A stretch of DNA of 64,000 bases from Streptomyces avidinii (GCF_014650695.1 NZ_BMVL01000002.1:124001-188000); one strand, 5' to 3'; numbered from the stretch's first letter, positions 16,402 to 26,273 are shown. The notes: generated by a model not told the origin, from the letters alone. Translations and numbers: made by a program.

Positions 16402-18267
16402 GTGTTGGAGCTGACGGGGAGCGGAGCCGAGCCGCTGGAGGCGGGGGATCCGCGCCGGATCGGGTCGATTCCGCTGGCGGGCCGGCTCGGCGCCGGAGGC
16501 ATGGGGCGGGTGTACCTCGGGATCCGCGAGGGCCGGTACGTCGCCGTCAAACAATTACTGTCCTCCGTCGTCGGCGAGGACCAGGACTTCCTGCGCCGCT
16601 TCGGACACGAGCTGGACAACCTCGCCCGGCTGCCCGCCGACGCCACCGCGCCGCTGCTGGACAGCGACCGCACCGCCGCTCCCCCGTGGTTGGCCACCGC
16701 ATACATTCCCGGACTCACCCTGCGGGAGGCCATCGCTCTGCACGGCGGCCCGCTCCCCGCACACGCGCTGTGGCTGCTGCTGCGGGAGGCCGCGGCGGGG
16801 CTGGCGGCGGTGCACGCGCTGGACATGGTGCACCGGGACCTCAAGCCGTCCAACGTGATGCTGACCCTCGACGGCCTCACCCTCATCGACTTCGGCGTGG
16901 CCCGGGCCGCCGAGCAGAGCCAGCTGACTCGGACCGGCATGGTCGTGGGCACGCCCGCCTACATGGCACCCGAACAGGCTTCGGGGCGGCGGCGGTTGAG
17001 CGGCGCCACCGATGTGTTCGCACTGGGCTCGGTACTCGCCTACGCGGCGTGCGGTCAGCCGCCGTTCGGCGACGAGTCGGGGCACGGCGTGCTGTACCGC
17101 ATCGTCCACGAGGAGCCCGACCTGGAGCCGTTGCGGGAGCTGGAGCCGGACCTCGCCGACCTGGTCGCGGCCTGCCTCGACAAGGACCCGGAGGGCCGGC
17201 CCGCCGCCGCTGAACTCCTCGAACGCGCCCTGGAGCGGGGTCCGTTCCCCGACCCGCTGTGGCCGGAGGCCGTCACCGAGCGGCTGGCCGCCCGGGCCGC
17301 CTTCGCCGCGAACGTGCAGGAGGTCGACGTACCGACGGTCCCGCTCACCGGGGAGAAGACGGAATCGGAGCCCGACGCGGAGCCGACCCCGGCACCCGGC
17401 CCGGCCCCGGGGCCCGTCGACCTCGCTCCGCCGGCCACGGTCCGGCCGGAGCGGACCGAGCGCCGGCGCCGGACCCGCGTGCTCCTCGCCGTCGTGCCCG
17501 TCGTCGTGGTCGCGGGCGGGACGACCCTCGCCATCCAGCACCTCCCGTACACCTCGACGCCGCAGGCCGGGTCCGGCAGCACCCCGTCCACCCAGGTCAC
17601 CGCGCCGGTCGACCCGACGGCGGCGGCAGCGGGCGGCAGCCCCTCGGGTACGGCGTCACCCGTGCAGCCGCCCGCCCAGGACCCGGCGCAGGGCGGTACG
17701 GGCGGCCCCCCGGCCGCGGCCGCCGGAGGCGCGGGCGGAACCGGCCCCGGCTCCGGCACGGGCCCCGGCGCCGGGGCGCAGCCGGGCTCGGGCAACGGCG
17801 GTGGCGCCGGCAGCCCCGCGAACGCGGGTGGCACCGGCAGCACGCGTCCCTCCGGCGGCGGGACGTCCACGGCCCCCACCGCCCCGGTACCCCCCGCGCC
17901 TCCCGCGTCCGGCACCTTCCGCTTCCGCAACGGCAACAACAGCAAGTGCATCACGCAGGTCTTCGGTTCCTCGGACATCGGCGACTGCGCGGACGCGACC
18001 GCCCGGTGGACGGTGCAGGGCAGGCCGGACGGCAGCTTCAAGCTCGTCAACCAGCAGAGCGGCAGCTGCCTGTACGCCAACATGCTCGGCCAGGCGGTCT
18101 TCGTCGGCGACTGTGCCCAGGACACCGCCCGTCTGTGGCGCACCGGGTCGGGCGGCAGCCTCCGCAACGACTACAACGGGGGCTGCCTCGACCTGGGCAT
18201 GAGCAGCGGCCTGGTCACCAAGTCCTGCGGCGGGGAAGCGTCACAGCGCTGGACGCGGCAGAGTTAG
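16402..18267 (+). CDS. Ser/Thr protein kinase with extracellular ricin-type lectin domain
   Basis: The 621-residue protein has a Hanks-type kinase domain (about residues 24-290) with the P-loop LGAGGMGRVY, VAVKQL lysine, HRDLKPSNVM catalytic loop, DFG as LIDFGVA, and APEQ. A single membrane helix (VLLAVVPVVVVAGGTTLAI) follows, then a long Gly/Pro/Ser-rich spacer. A C-terminal beta-trefoil carries repeated Q-W-like units (NNSKCITQ, SGSCLYAN, NGGCLDLG). The domain outside the membrane probably binds a glycan or wall fragment. GTG 16402 is chosen because the upstream 63 codons lack protein character. It is divergent from the trypco2/protease pair, and a regulatory link between them is possible. 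Confidence 0.88.
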   Translation: MLELTGSGAEPLEAGDPRRIGSIPLAGRLGAGGMGRVYLGIREGRYVAVKQLLSSVVGEDQDFLRRFGHELDNLARLPADATAPLLDSDRTAAPPWLATAYIPGLTLREAIALHGGPLPAHALWLLLREAAAGLAAVHALDMVHRDLKPSNVMLTLDGLTLIDFGVARAAEQSQLTRTGMVVGTPAYMAPEQASGRRRLSGATDVFALGSVLAYAACGQPPFGDESGHGVLYRIVHEEPDLEPLRELEPDLADLVAACLDKDPEGRPAAAELLERALERGPFPDPLWPEAVTERLAARAAFAANVQEVDVPTVPLTGEKTESEPDAEPTPAPGPAPGPVDLAPPATVRPERTERRRRTRVLLAVVPVVVVAGGTTLAIQHLPYTSTPQAGSGSTPSTQVTAPVDPTAAAAGGSPSGTASPVQPPAQDPAQGGTGGPPAAAAGGAGGTGPGSGTGPGAGAQPGSGNGGGAGSPANAGGTGSTRPSGGGTSTAPTAPVPPAPPASGTFRFRNGNNSKCITQVFGSSDIGDCADATARWTVQGRPDGSFKLVNQQSGSCLYANMLGQAVFVGDCAQDTARLWRTGSGGSLRNDYNGGCLDLGMSSGLVTKSCGGEASQRWTRQS

Positions 18268-18275
18268 GCCGTCTC

Positions 18276-19226
18276 TCATCCGGGGAGGGCGCCTGGATCG
18301 GCGCCGGTCAGGTCACGACTTGCCTCCCACAACGGCGCTGCGACGGAGGCGTCGGCGAGGTGGCTCCAGATCGGTTCCTGCCGGGGCTCGCCGCTCAGGC
18401 CGAAGACCCGTGGTCCCCACAGCTGGCCTCCGGCCACGGCCGGGTCGAGCACTGCTCGGACCGCGGGCCATGCGCCGGCGTGCTTGCCCTGGAGGAGGAG
18501 GGCCGCAGGGGCCGCGCTCAGCCGGGCGCCGGTGGTTCGCGTGTGGACCGGCGGCCGTGACGGGGTGAGGGAGTCCAGCGCGCCGCCGGGGTGGACCACC
18601 ACGCTCGTCACCGTACGGCCGGCGGCGCGCAGGCGGCGGTCGAGTTCGATGCCGAAGTACATCTGCGCCAACTTGGAGCGTCCGTAGGTGCGCTTGGGCC
18701 GGTAGTCCGTCCGGGACTGCAGGTCGTTCAGCTCGATCCGCTCCGACTTCGCCGCGAAGCTGCCCATGGTCACCACGCGTGCCGCCGGCGCGGCCGACAG
18801 CAGCGGCATCAACCACCGGGTCAGGGCGAAGTGCCCGAGGTGGTTCGTGCCGAACATGAGCTCGTGACCGTCCCCGGTCTCTCTGCGCGGCGGGTCGTCG
18901 AGCGCGACGCCGGCATTGTGGACCACCGCGTCGAGGCGGTCCACGTCCATTGATTCCACCGCTGTTTCGAGCGAGGAGAGGTCGGCGAGGTCCAGCCGTA
19001 CGGCCCGCACCCGCGCACCGGCCACGCGCGCGCGGATCGAGGCCGTGGCGGCCTCGGCCCTGGCGGGATTCCGGCAGCCGAGTACGACGGTGGCTCCGGT
19101 CCCCGACAATTGCTCCGCGACGAAGTACCCGATGCCGGCGTTGCCGCCGGTCACCAGGAAAACGCGGCCATCGGCACGCGGCAGCCGTTGGACATTCCAA
19201 GGCGGGGTGAAGGATGCGGAGGACAT
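18276..19226 (-). CDS. Short-chain dehydrogenase/reductase
   Basis: The 316-residue protein is a classical-type SDR resembling the retinol dehydrogenase/WW-oxidoreductase group. The NAD(P) motif is LVTGGNAGIGY (about residues 25-35), with LDLADLSS and VVHNAGVAL following, and the catalytic YxxxK as TYGRSKLAQ. The substrate is unknown. ATG 19226 has a good AAGGGAG ribosome binding site. Its stop lies 8 bp from the end of the converging kinase gene. It is downstream of the M1 peptidase gene on the same strand with a 149-bp gap, so a separate promoter is possible. Confidence 0.88.
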   Translation of the reverse strand: MSSASFTPPWNVQRLPRADGRVFLVTGGNAGIGYFVAEQLSGTGATVVLGCRNPARAEAATASIRARVAGARVRAVRLDLADLSSLETAVESMDVDRLDAVVHNAGVALDDPPRRETGDGHELMFGTNHLGHFALTRWLMPLLSAAPAARVVTMGSFAAKSERIELNDLQSRTDYRPKRTYGRSKLAQMYFGIELDRRLRAAGRTVTSVVVHPGGALDSLTPSRPPVHTRTTGARLSAAPAALLLQGKHAGAWPAVRAVLDPAVAGGQLWGPRVFGLSGEPRQEPIWSHLADASVAAPLWEASRDLTGADPGALPG

Positions 19227-19375
19227 GGCGGCGGCTCCCTTGTGCTGGTGAAGGCGGCTGCGACTGCTCCGCCGGCACCGCCCACGGTTCCAGCGGCCAC
19301 CGACAGATCGCCTACGGATCACCGACAGTGGAAAGGGAGCGGAACACCTGGCCGCTCGCCGCCGCTCGGTCCCGC

Positions 19376-20788
19376 CTACGCCGAGGTCTTGCCCCTGCCC
19401 TTGGGCCCACCGTTCGTCGGCGGGTATCCGGGCCTCGCCGGTATCGACGGGCCCGTCCCCGGTGACGGTACCGGCAGCGGCGGGAGCGCCGGCTCGTACA
19501 GCCAGGCCGTGAACAGGTCGTCCAGCGGCTCGGCCGCGTACCGGGCCACGTGGTGGGTGAAGCCGGTGGTGGACACGACCGCGTGGCGGTGGACCGTGGG
19601 CCAGTCGCGCAGCATGCGGAAGAACGCGCTCTCGCCCAGCGCGCAGCGGATCGCGTGCACCGCGAGCCCCCCGCGCTGGTAGAGGCGGTCGTCGAACATC
19701 AGCTTGCGGCCGGGGTCGGCCAGTCGCAGGTCCTGCGGCTGCGAGGCCAGCAGCCGGTGCGCGTTGGCCGCGAGCTCCTGCGCGGTGCGGCCGCCGGAGC
19801 GCTCCGACCAGAGCCATTCGGCGTACTTCGCGAAGCCCTCGTTCAGCCAGATGTGCCGCCAGTCGGCGATGGTCACGCTGTTGCCGAACCACTGGTGCGC
19901 GAGTTCGTGGGCGATGAGCCGTTCCGAACCCCGGACGCCGTCCACGTGGTTGGCCCCGAAGGTGGACAGGCCCTGCGCCTCCACGGGGACGTCCAGCTCC
20001 TCGTCGGCGACGACCACCGCGTACTCGCTGAAGGGGTAGGGCCCGAAGAGCTCCTCGAACAGCCCCATCATGGCCGGCTGCCGGGCGAAGTCACGGGAGA
20101 ACCGCGGCAGCAGGTGGGCCGGTACGTGGGCACTCTGCGGGATTCCGCCGAGCCCGGGGTCACCGAGGAGCACCGTCTGGTACATGCCGATGGACAGGCC
20201 GACCAGGTAGCTGGAGGTCGGCGCGGCCTGCTCGTAGACCCAGGTCGTGGTGCTGGCCTTCGTCGTGCGGGTGAGCAGCCGGCCACCGGCCACGACCGTG
20301 TACGCGGACGGCGTGTTGACCGAGATCTGGTACGAGGCCTTGTCTGCGGGCCGGTCGTTGCACGGGTACCAGGACGGCGCGCCGACGGGCTGGCTGGCGA
20401 CCAGCGCCCCGTCGGTCAGCTCCTCCCAGCCGAGGCCGCCCCACGGGCTGCGCACGGGCTTGGGGTTGCCCGCCCAGTGCACCTCCACGGTGAAGGCGGA
20501 GCCGCCGGGGAGCGGCTTGGCCGGGCGGATCCGCAGTTTGCCGGCGCGGTGGGTGTAGTGCGGGGCGCGCCCGTTCACCAGGATCCGGCCTATTTTGAAC
20601 TCGGCCAGGTTCAGGTGGAACTCGGCGAGCGGCGCCCGCCCGGCGATCGCGCTGATCCGGGCCGTCCCGGCGAGCCGGTTGGGGCCGGGACGGTACTCCA
20701 GAGCGATCTCGTACCGGTGCACTCGGTAACGGGAGTCGCCGTTCGCGGGGAAGTACGGGTCCGATGGCGCTGTTCTCTGGCCGCTCAC
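19376..20788 (-). CDS. M1-family zinc metallopeptidase, candidate polyamino-acid hydrolase
   Basis: The 470-residue protein has the M1 aminopeptidase fold. The zinc site is HELAHQWFGNSV followed 18 residues later by the third ligand in WLNEGFAKYAEW, and an EGLSTFG-like exopeptidase segment reads EAQGLSTFGANH. It is shorter than PepN because it lacks the large C-terminal helical domain. GTG 20788 follows a GGAAG ribosome binding site. The gene starts 96 bp after the Pls synthetase stop on the same strand, so an operon is likely. Epsilon-polylysine producers are known to encode M1-type polylysine-degrading enzymes, so degradation of, or self-protection from, the Pls product is a reasonable inference. 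Confidence 0.85.
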   Translation of the reverse strand: MSGQRTAPSDPYFPANGDSRYRVHRYEIALEYRPGPNRLAGTARISAIAGRAPLAEFHLNLAEFKIGRILVNGRAPHYTHRAGKLRIRPAKPLPGGSAFTVEVHWAGNPKPVRSPWGGLGWEELTDGALVASQPVGAPSWYPCNDRPADKASYQISVNTPSAYTVVAGGRLLTRTTKASTTTWVYEQAAPTSSYLVGLSIGMYQTVLLGDPGLGGIPQSAHVPAHLLPRFSRDFARQPAMMGLFEELFGPYPFSEYAVVVADEELDVPVEAQGLSTFGANHVDGVRGSERLIAHELAHQWFGNSVTIADWRHIWLNEGFAKYAEWLWSERSGGRTAQELAANAHRLLASQPQDLRLADPGRKLMFDDRLYQRGGLAVHAIRCALGESAFFRMLRDWPTVHRHAVVSTTGFTHHVARYAAEPLDDLFTAWLYEPALPPLPVPSPGTGPSIPARPGYPPTNGGPKGRGKTSA

Positions 20789-20884
20789 TGCCGCTTCCGC
20801 TCCCTGCGCTGTGCTCGTACGACGTGCTGGTGTACCGGTGTGCCGGTGCTCCCGCCGGTGCCGGCCGTGGCGCGGACGGCCCGG

Positions 20885-23800
20885 TCAGGACCGCCACGCC
20901 TCGATCGGGTTGCCCAGCCAGCGGGTGTCGGCGGGGACGGATTCCCCGGCCATCACGAGTGAGGCGGGGCCCAAGGTACTGCGGGCCCCCACCGTGCTCC
21001 CGGGCAGGACGATTCCGCCCGGGCCCAGGGTGGCGCCCTCATGGAGCACCACAATATCCGTCCTCAAGATCCGGTCGTGGAAGAGGTGCGTCTGCAACAC
21101 ACAGCCACGGTTCACGCTGACCCCGTCGCCCAGGACGACCAGGTCCGTCTCGGGCAGCCAGTAGCTCTCGCACCACACGCCGCGGCCGATCCGGCCCCCG
21201 AGTCCCCGCAGCCACAGGGCCAGCACCGGTGTACCGGGCACCGATCCGGCCAGCCACGGCACGGCGAGGACCTCGACGAAGGTGTCGGCCAGCTCGTTGC
21301 GCCACACGAAACCGCTCCACAGCGGGTGCTCCCCCGTCCGGTGCCGGCCGACCAGCAGCCATTTGGCGCACACCGCGACCGAGCAGGCGGCCAGTCCCGC
21401 AGCCAGCAGGACCGCTCCGGAGAGCAGCGCGGCGCCCCAGACGCCCGGTCCGCTCCGCGTGGTGAGCGCGCAGAGCGCCGCCACCGTCAGCACGGCCAGG
21501 GCGGCCGAGCAGAACACCGGGACGAGCCGGCACAGCTCCACCAGCCCGCGCGCCCACAGCAGCCGTGCGGGCGGCTCGTAGGTCCGGCTCTGGTCGGCGT
21601 CCGCGGTGGACCGGGGCAGCTTGACGGGCGGGAGGCCCAGGTAGGAGCTGCCCTTCTTGGCCTTCTTGGGAGTGGCGGACAGGACGCCCACCAGCCCGTC
21701 GTCCGGCACGGTGCGGCCCGGGGCGGTCATGCCCGAATTCCCGAGGAAGGCCCGGCGGCCGATCTCGGAGTGCCCGATCCGGACCCAGCCGCCGCCCAGC
21801 TCGTAGGGGGCGGTCAGGGTGTCGTCTGCGAGGAAGGCGCCCTCACCGACGGTGGTCAGGCTCGGCAGCGCGAGCACGGTGGACACTTCGGCGCCCCGGC
21901 CGATCTTCATTCCGAGCAGCCGCAGCCACACCGGTGTGATCAGTCCGGCGTACAGCGGGAAGAGCGTCTCGCGGGAGAGGTCCATCAGCTGGGTGACCGT
22001 CCAGGCCTGCCAGCCGACCCTGCTGTGCGTCGGGTGGGTTCCCGTCCGCAGCCCGAGGCTGAGCAGGCGTACGGCGACCAGCAGCAGGGCCGCGTACGCG
22101 CATCCGAAGGCGAGCGCCCCCGGCACCACGGCGAGGAGGGCTCCGCGCAGCGCTCCGGCGAGTCCGGCGTCGGCGGGCACGAAGAGGCTCACCACGAGGA
22201 GGGCGGGCAGGGCGGCGAGTACGGGCAGGGCCGTGAGGCAGAAGCCGGCCGCCCCGTACGCGGCCCGCCAGGGAAGCCCGCGCTGCGGGCGCTCCTTGGG
22301 CCAGTTGTGCTTGGCCTTGCCGAGCTTGCCGGCGGGTGCGCCGGCCCAGCGCTGGCCGGTGGGGATCTGCCCGACCACGGCCGAGCCGGGGGCCACCTCG
22401 GCACGCTTGCCGACCCGCGCGCCGGGGAAGAGGATGCTGCGGGTGCCGACCGCCGCGCCCGCACCGACCTTGATCGCGCCGATCTCCAGGTGGTCCCCGT
22501 CCAGCCAGTGGCCGCAGAGGTCCACCTCGGACTCCACGGCGCAGCCGCGGCCGAGTTTCAGCATGCCGGTGACCGGGGGCAGGGAGTGCAGGTCGACCTC
22601 GGGGCCGATCTTGGCACCGAGAGCCCGCCCGTAGCGCTCCAGCCAGGAACCGGTGAGGGACGTGGCGCCGACGCACTCGGCCAGTCGCTCGGCCGTCCAC
22701 AGCCGCAGGTGCACGCTTCCGCCGCGCGGGTGGCGTCCGGCCTTCACGCCGCGCATCAGGAGGCGGGCTCCGCCTGCCGCGATCGCGAGCCGGCCGGGCG
22801 GGCTGTACAGCAGCAGTGCACCGGCGGCGACGAGCCACCAGGAGGCGGTCGGCGCCCACGGGTAGGGCCCGAACCGGTGCAGCACGTTGCCCAGGGCCAG
22901 CACGGCGACCGTCCAGCGCAGGCCGACCAGGGTGAAGAGCGGGAGCAGCAGGAGGGACTGGACCAGCTGGGATCGCAGCGGGACGGGGGTGACGGTCCGC
23001 GCCGTTCCGTCGTCGTGGGCGGACTTCTCCAGGTGCCGGGCCAGCTTGCGCAGGGTGGGCTGCTGGTAGATGTCGAGGACTGCGGCGCTCGGGTAGCGGG
23101 TCCGCAGCCGGGTGGTGAGCCGGGCGGCGGCGAGGCTGCCGCCGCCGATCGCGAAGAAGTCGTCGGCGGCGCCGCTGACGGTCACCCCGAGGGTCTCGGT
23201 CCACTGCTCGGCGAGCCAGGCCTCGGTGCCGTAGAGCTGTTCCGTGGGGCCGGAGGTCTCCAGGTCGGGCAGCGGCCAGGGCAGCGCGTCCCGGTCGACC
23301 TTGCCGGAGGTGCGGGTGGGCAGCTCGGCGACGGGTGCGAGCAGGGGGACGAGGGCGGCGGGCAGCTCGGCGCGCAGCCGGGTCACCGCCGCCGCGTGGT
23401 CCCAGCCGTCCTGGGTGACGAGGTAGCCGACGAGCAGCTGGTTGCCGCTGCGTGCGGTGCGTACGGCGGCGGCCGCGCCCGCGACGCCGGGCAGGGCCTG
23501 CAGCGCCGCGTCGACCTCGCCCAGCTCGATCCGGCGGCCGCCGAGCTTGATCTGCTCGTCGGCGCGACCGAGGAAGATCAGGCCTTCGGGTTCGGCGCGT
23601 ACGAGGTCGCCGCTGCGGTAGGCGCGCTGCCAGCCGAGGGATTCGAGCGGGGCGTACTTCTCGGCGTCCTTGTCGGGGTCGAGGTAGCGGGCCAGGCCCA
23701 CTCCGCCGATCACGAGCTGTCCGCTGCCGCCCATGGGCACCGGTTCCCCGGACTCGTCGACGACGGCCAGTTCCCAGCCGTTCAGCGGGAGGCCGATCCT

Positions 23801-24796
23801 GATCGGCTCCTGTCCGGTCAGCAGGGCGGCGCAGGCGACGACGGTGGCCTCGGTGGGGCCGTACGTGTTCCAGACCTCGCGGCCTTCGGTGACCAGGCGC
23901 TGGGTGAGCTCCGGGGGGCAGGCCTCGCCGCCGAAGATCAGGAGCCGGACCTCGTTGAGCGCCTCGGGCTCCCAGAGCGCCGCCAGGGTCGGCACGGTGG
24001 AGACCACGGTGATCTCCTGGTCCACGAGCCAGGGGCCCAGGTCGGCGCCGCTGCGCACCTGGGAGCGGGGTACGGGCACGAGGCAGGCGCCGTAGCGCCA
24101 GGCCAGCCACATCTCCTCGCAGGAGGCGTCGAAGGCGACGGACAGTCCGGCCATGACGCGGTCGCCGGGGCCGATCGGCTCCTCGGGGAGGAACAGCGCG
24201 GCCTCGGCGTCCACGAAGGCCGCGGCGCTGCGGTGGCTGACGGCGACGCCCTTGGGCTTGCCGGTGGAGCCGGAGGTGAAGATGATCCACGCGTCGTGCT
24301 CGGGGCCGGGGCGCGAGGCGGCGGCGCGGGCGCCGGGCTCGGCGGCCCGGCCCGTGAGGATGCGCTGTCCGCCGCCGAGTACCGCGCGGACCCCGGCCTC
24401 TCCGAAGACCAGGTCGGCACGTTCGTCGGGGTCCTCGGCGTCGACCGGTACGTAGGCGGCGCCGGCGGCGAGCACGGCCAGGATGGCCACGTACAGCTCG
24501 TTGGTCCCGGACGGCACGCGGACGCCGACCCGGTCGCCGAGCCCCACTCCGGCGGCCGCGAGGGCCCGGCGCCGGCGCTCGACCTCGATGGCCAGCGCCC
24601 GATAGGTCAGTCGGGTGGTTCCGTCGTCGAGGGCGAGCTCGTCGGGGTACGCCCGTACGGTGGCCTCGAAGATGTCGACGAGGGTGCGGGTGGGGGCGGC
24701 CGGCCCGGCAATGAAGCGGGCGGACTTGCCGGACTCCTCCGGCGTCTCCCCGTCGTCGAGCAGAGTGAGTTCACTGCACTCAGGTGTGACTGCCAT
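20885..24796 (-). CDS. pls: Pls/PosA-family membrane nonribosomal peptide synthetase, probable polylysine type
   Basis: The 1303-residue protein matches the epsilon-poly-L-lysine synthetase layout. An adenylation domain (about residues 40-510; [29 protein letters not shown]) is followed by a carrier domain with the phosphopantetheine serine in [12 protein letters not shown]. Six membrane helices occur in three pairs, alternating with three left-handed beta-helix acyltransferase-like domains that join monomers. Reading the ten specificity positions by hand against GrsA gives D-A-E-S-I-G-T-V-V-K, close to lysine codes as I recall them. No condensation or thioesterase domain is present. ATG 24796 follows GTGAGGG. 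The M1 peptidase gene follows. Confidence 0.9.
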   Translation of the reverse strand: MAVTPECSELTLLDDGETPEESGKSARFIAGPAAPTRTLVDIFEATVRAYPDELALDDGTTRLTYRALAIEVERRRRALAAAGVGLGDRVGVRVPSGTNELYVAILAVLAAGAAYVPVDAEDPDERADLVFGEAGVRAVLGGGQRILTGRAAEPGARAAASRPGPEHDAWIIFTSGSTGKPKGVAVSHRSAAAFVDAEAALFLPEEPIGPGDRVMAGLSVAFDASCEEMWLAWRYGACLVPVPRSQVRSGADLGPWLVDQEITVVSTVPTLAALWEPEALNEVRLLIFGGEACPPELTQRLVTEGREVWNTYGPTEATVVACAALLTGQEPIRIGLPLNGWELAVVDESGEPVPMGGSGQLVIGGVGLARYLDPDKDAEKYAPLESLGWQRAYRSGDLVRAEPEGLIFLGRADEQIKLGGRRIELGEVDAALQALPGVAGAAAAVRTARSGNQLLVGYLVTQDGWDHAAAVTRLRAELPAALVPLLAPVAELPTRTSGKVDRDALPWPLPDLETSGPTEQLYGTEAWLAEQWTETLGVTVSGAADDFFAIGGGSLAAARLTTRLRTRYPSAAVLDIYQQPTLRKLARHLEKSAHDDGTARTVTPVPLRSQLVQSLLLLPLFTLVGLRWTVAVLALGNVLHRFGPYPWAPTASWWLVAAGALLLYSPPGRLAIAAGGARLLMRGVKAGRHPRGGSVHLRLWTAERLAECVGATSLTGSWLERYGRALGAKIGPEVDLHSLPPVTGMLKLGRGCAVESEVDLCGHWLDGDHLEIGAIKVGAGAAVGTRSILFPGARVGKRAEVAPGSAVVGQIPTGQRWAGAPAGKLGKAKHNWPKERPQRGLPWRAAYGAAGFCLTALPVLAALPALLVVSLFVPADAGLAGALRGALLAVVPGALAFGCAYAALLLVAVRLLSLGLRTGTHPTHSRVGWQAWTVTQLMDLSRETLFPLYAGLITPVWLRLLGMKIGRGAEVSTVLALPSLTTVGEGAFLADDTLTAPYELGGGWVRIGHSEIGRRAFLGNSGMTAPGRTVPDDGLVGVLSATPKKAKKGSSYLGLPPVKLPRSTADADQSRTYEPPARLLWARGLVELCRLVPVFCSAALAVLTVAALCALTTRSGPGVWGAALLSGAVLLAAGLAACSVAVCAKWLLVGRHRTGEHPLWSGFVWRNELADTFVEVLAVPWLAGSVPGTPVLALWLRGLGGRIGRGVWCESYWLPETDLVVLGDGVSVNRGCVLQTHLFHDRILRTDIVVLHEGATLGPGGIVLPGSTVGARSTLGPASLVMAGESVPADTRWLGNPIEAWRS

Positions 24797-25046
24797 CGGC
24801 CCTCACGTCTCGTTCCCGGCAATGTCCGGGTCGCCGGCGGAGCCCGGGTCTGCCCAGGTTGTTCCGGATCGGCGCCAAACAACCCACCAGTCTAGTGCGC
24901 CATCAAGGGTTTTCTTGTTGAAGCCTCGCGCGTGGCCGGGAAGAGACGGTGGTCAGCCAGCGGATCGCGGGGCTGCCCGGGGCGACCGGTGCGGCAACCG
25001 GGGGCAGGGCGGAGCGTGAGCGGCCGGTCGCATATCGTCCGTCGAT

Positions 25047-25440
25047 ATGAGCGATCATGTTGCGCCGACAACGCGTTTCCTCGTACTGCGCCAAGCGGGA
25101 GGCCCAGCGCGGCCTGGACGGCTTCGGCGCGCTCGCCGACCGGGAGATCGTGTGGCTGCGGCGGCGCTGGGACTACGGGAACGACGAGGATCAGACGCTC
25201 TACCTGATGGAAGTCGAGTCGGACGGCCGGCGCACGCGCCAGGTCGAGCTGACTCCGGACGGCGCGGGGGTGCGCAGCGGACCCGACGACTGGCCCTTCA
25301 ACCCGCCCGTCGTGGACCTCTTCGACCCCGAACTCGTGGGCATGGAAATCAGCCAGGACGAGTTCGAGAGGAACTGGCTCGGCGCCCGACCGATGGAGTG
25401 GCCGGACGAGGAACAGTCCGAGGAACAGGCCGAGGGATAG
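25047..25440 (+). pseudogene. Small conserved-looking protein with probable single-base frameshift
   Basis: The intact frame runs from 25057 to 25440 (127 residues) and contains LDGFGALADREIVWLRRRWDYG, written here as LDGFGALADRE then IVWLRRRWDYG, with an acidic C-terminus. Its first dozen residues are unconvincing. A second frame starting at ATG 25047 gives the natural-looking MSDHVAPTTRFLVLRQA and would run directly into EAQRGLDGFG if one G were removed from the GGG at 25097-25099. I therefore treat the gene as one reading frame broken by an extra G. It may be a sequencing error or a recent mutation. Function unknown; it converges with the Fur-family gene. Confidence 0.6.
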
Positions 25441-25464
25441 AACGCGCGGTGCGGGTGCCCGCGG

Positions 25465-25875
25465 CTACGCGCAGTTCGGGCACAGGCCGCGGTAGGTGAC
25501 CTCGACCGCGGACACCGTGAAGCCGAAGCGCTCCTCCGCCGGGAGGCCCGCCAGTGGGTCGCCGGTCGGGTGGACGTCGCGGATGGCCCCGCAGGCGGAG
25601 CACACCAAGTGCTGGTGCGGGTGGTGCGCGTTGGGGTCGTAGCGCTTGGCCCGGCCGTCGGTGGTGACCTCCGCGACCTCGCCGAGGGCGACCAGTTCGC
25701 CCAGGGCGTTGTAGACGGTCGCCCGGGAGATCTCCGGCAGCCGCTGGGCGGCGCGGGCATGGACCTCGTCCGCCGTGAGGTGCACGTGGTCGCCGTCGAG
25801 GACCTCCGCGACCACCCTCCGCTGGGACGTCATCCGCCAGCCACGCCCGCGCAAACGCCCCAGCAGGTCACTCAT
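25465..25875 (-). CDS. Fur-family regulator, CatR/FurA-like
   Basis: The 136-residue protein has the Fur winged helix (residues 10-80: RMTSQRRVVAEVL, ISRATVYNALGELV). The dimerisation/metal domain shows HHPHQHLVCSACG and the closing CPNC pair, so a structural zinc of the CxxC/CxxC type is expected. It resembles the Streptomyces CatR/FurA peroxide-sensing repressors that control catalase or catalase-peroxidase genes. The divergent neighbour is katG, supporting that role. The frame extends upstream to 26208, but ATG 25875 gives the family's normal length. Confidence 0.9.
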   Translation of the reverse strand: MSDLLGRLRGRGWRMTSQRRVVAEVLDGDHVHLTADEVHARAAQRLPEISRATVYNALGELVALGEVAEVTTDGRAKRYDPNAHHPHQHLVCSACGAIRDVHPTGDPLAGLPAEERFGFTVSAVEVTYRGLCPNCA

Positions 25876-25932
25876 ATCGGCCCACCTATTCAGGTTCGAC
25901 GGGGTGCCCCGAAGTGTGTCGAGGGACATCCG

Positions 25933-25999
25933 GAATCCGATCACATGTGGATCTGGTGTCCTTCTTGACTTGGATTCTGTCCATCGTAGGATCGGATTC
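25933..25999. repeat. Inverted repeat flanking the promoter, candidate Fur-family operator
   Basis: GAATCCGATC at 25933-25942 is repeated as its exact reverse complement GATCGGATTC at 25990-25999, 47 bp apart. A further GGATTC lies at 25972-25977 between them. The arms bracket the TTGACT/TAGGAT promoter, which fits a looping or two-site repressor arrangement. Confidence 0.45.
25965..25992 (+). promoter_or_regulatory. Candidate HrdB-type promoter, katG direction
   Basis: TTGACT at 25965-25970 and TAGGAT at 25987-25992 are separated by 16 bp, a good vegetative-type promoter for Streptomyces. It would give a katG leader of about 300 nt. It is bracketed by an inverted repeat. Confidence 0.5.
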
Positions 26000-26210
26000 G
26001 TAGATAGCCAAGAGACAGGGAGACCCCAGGGCGGCAGGTGACGAAGACGTGACGGAGCACCGCCCGCGAGCTGCGCGGTGCAGACACGCGCGTACCGGCC
26101 GCCGGCGTCCCCCTGTTCACAGCCGTCCGGGGCGGTGACCCCTCGGCGCCGTGGCGATCGACGAGGCCGAGCAAGTGCACTCGGGGCCCCGCGCCCCGGC
26201 CGTTCCATCG

Positions 26211-26260
26211 CATTCAGTCGTATTCAGTCGTATTCAGTTGCTTTAGTTCGCATTCAGTTC
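26211..26260 (+). repeat. Five tandem 10-bp repeats in the katG leader
   Basis: Five consecutive 10-bp units read cattcagtcg, tattcagtcg, tattcagttg, ctttagttcg and cattcagttc. The fourth is degenerate. The period equals one DNA turn, so identical faces recur. The array is AT-rich against its surroundings and ends 37 bp before the katG start codon. Confidence 0.85.
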
Positions 26261-26273
26261 CTGAACACCGTGA

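Noticed and set aside
21041..24895. A 1284-codon plus-strand open frame antisense to the Pls gene
   Set aside because: Low-complexity Gly/Ala/Glu/Gln composition; the minus strand encodes a complete Pls protein with all motifs.
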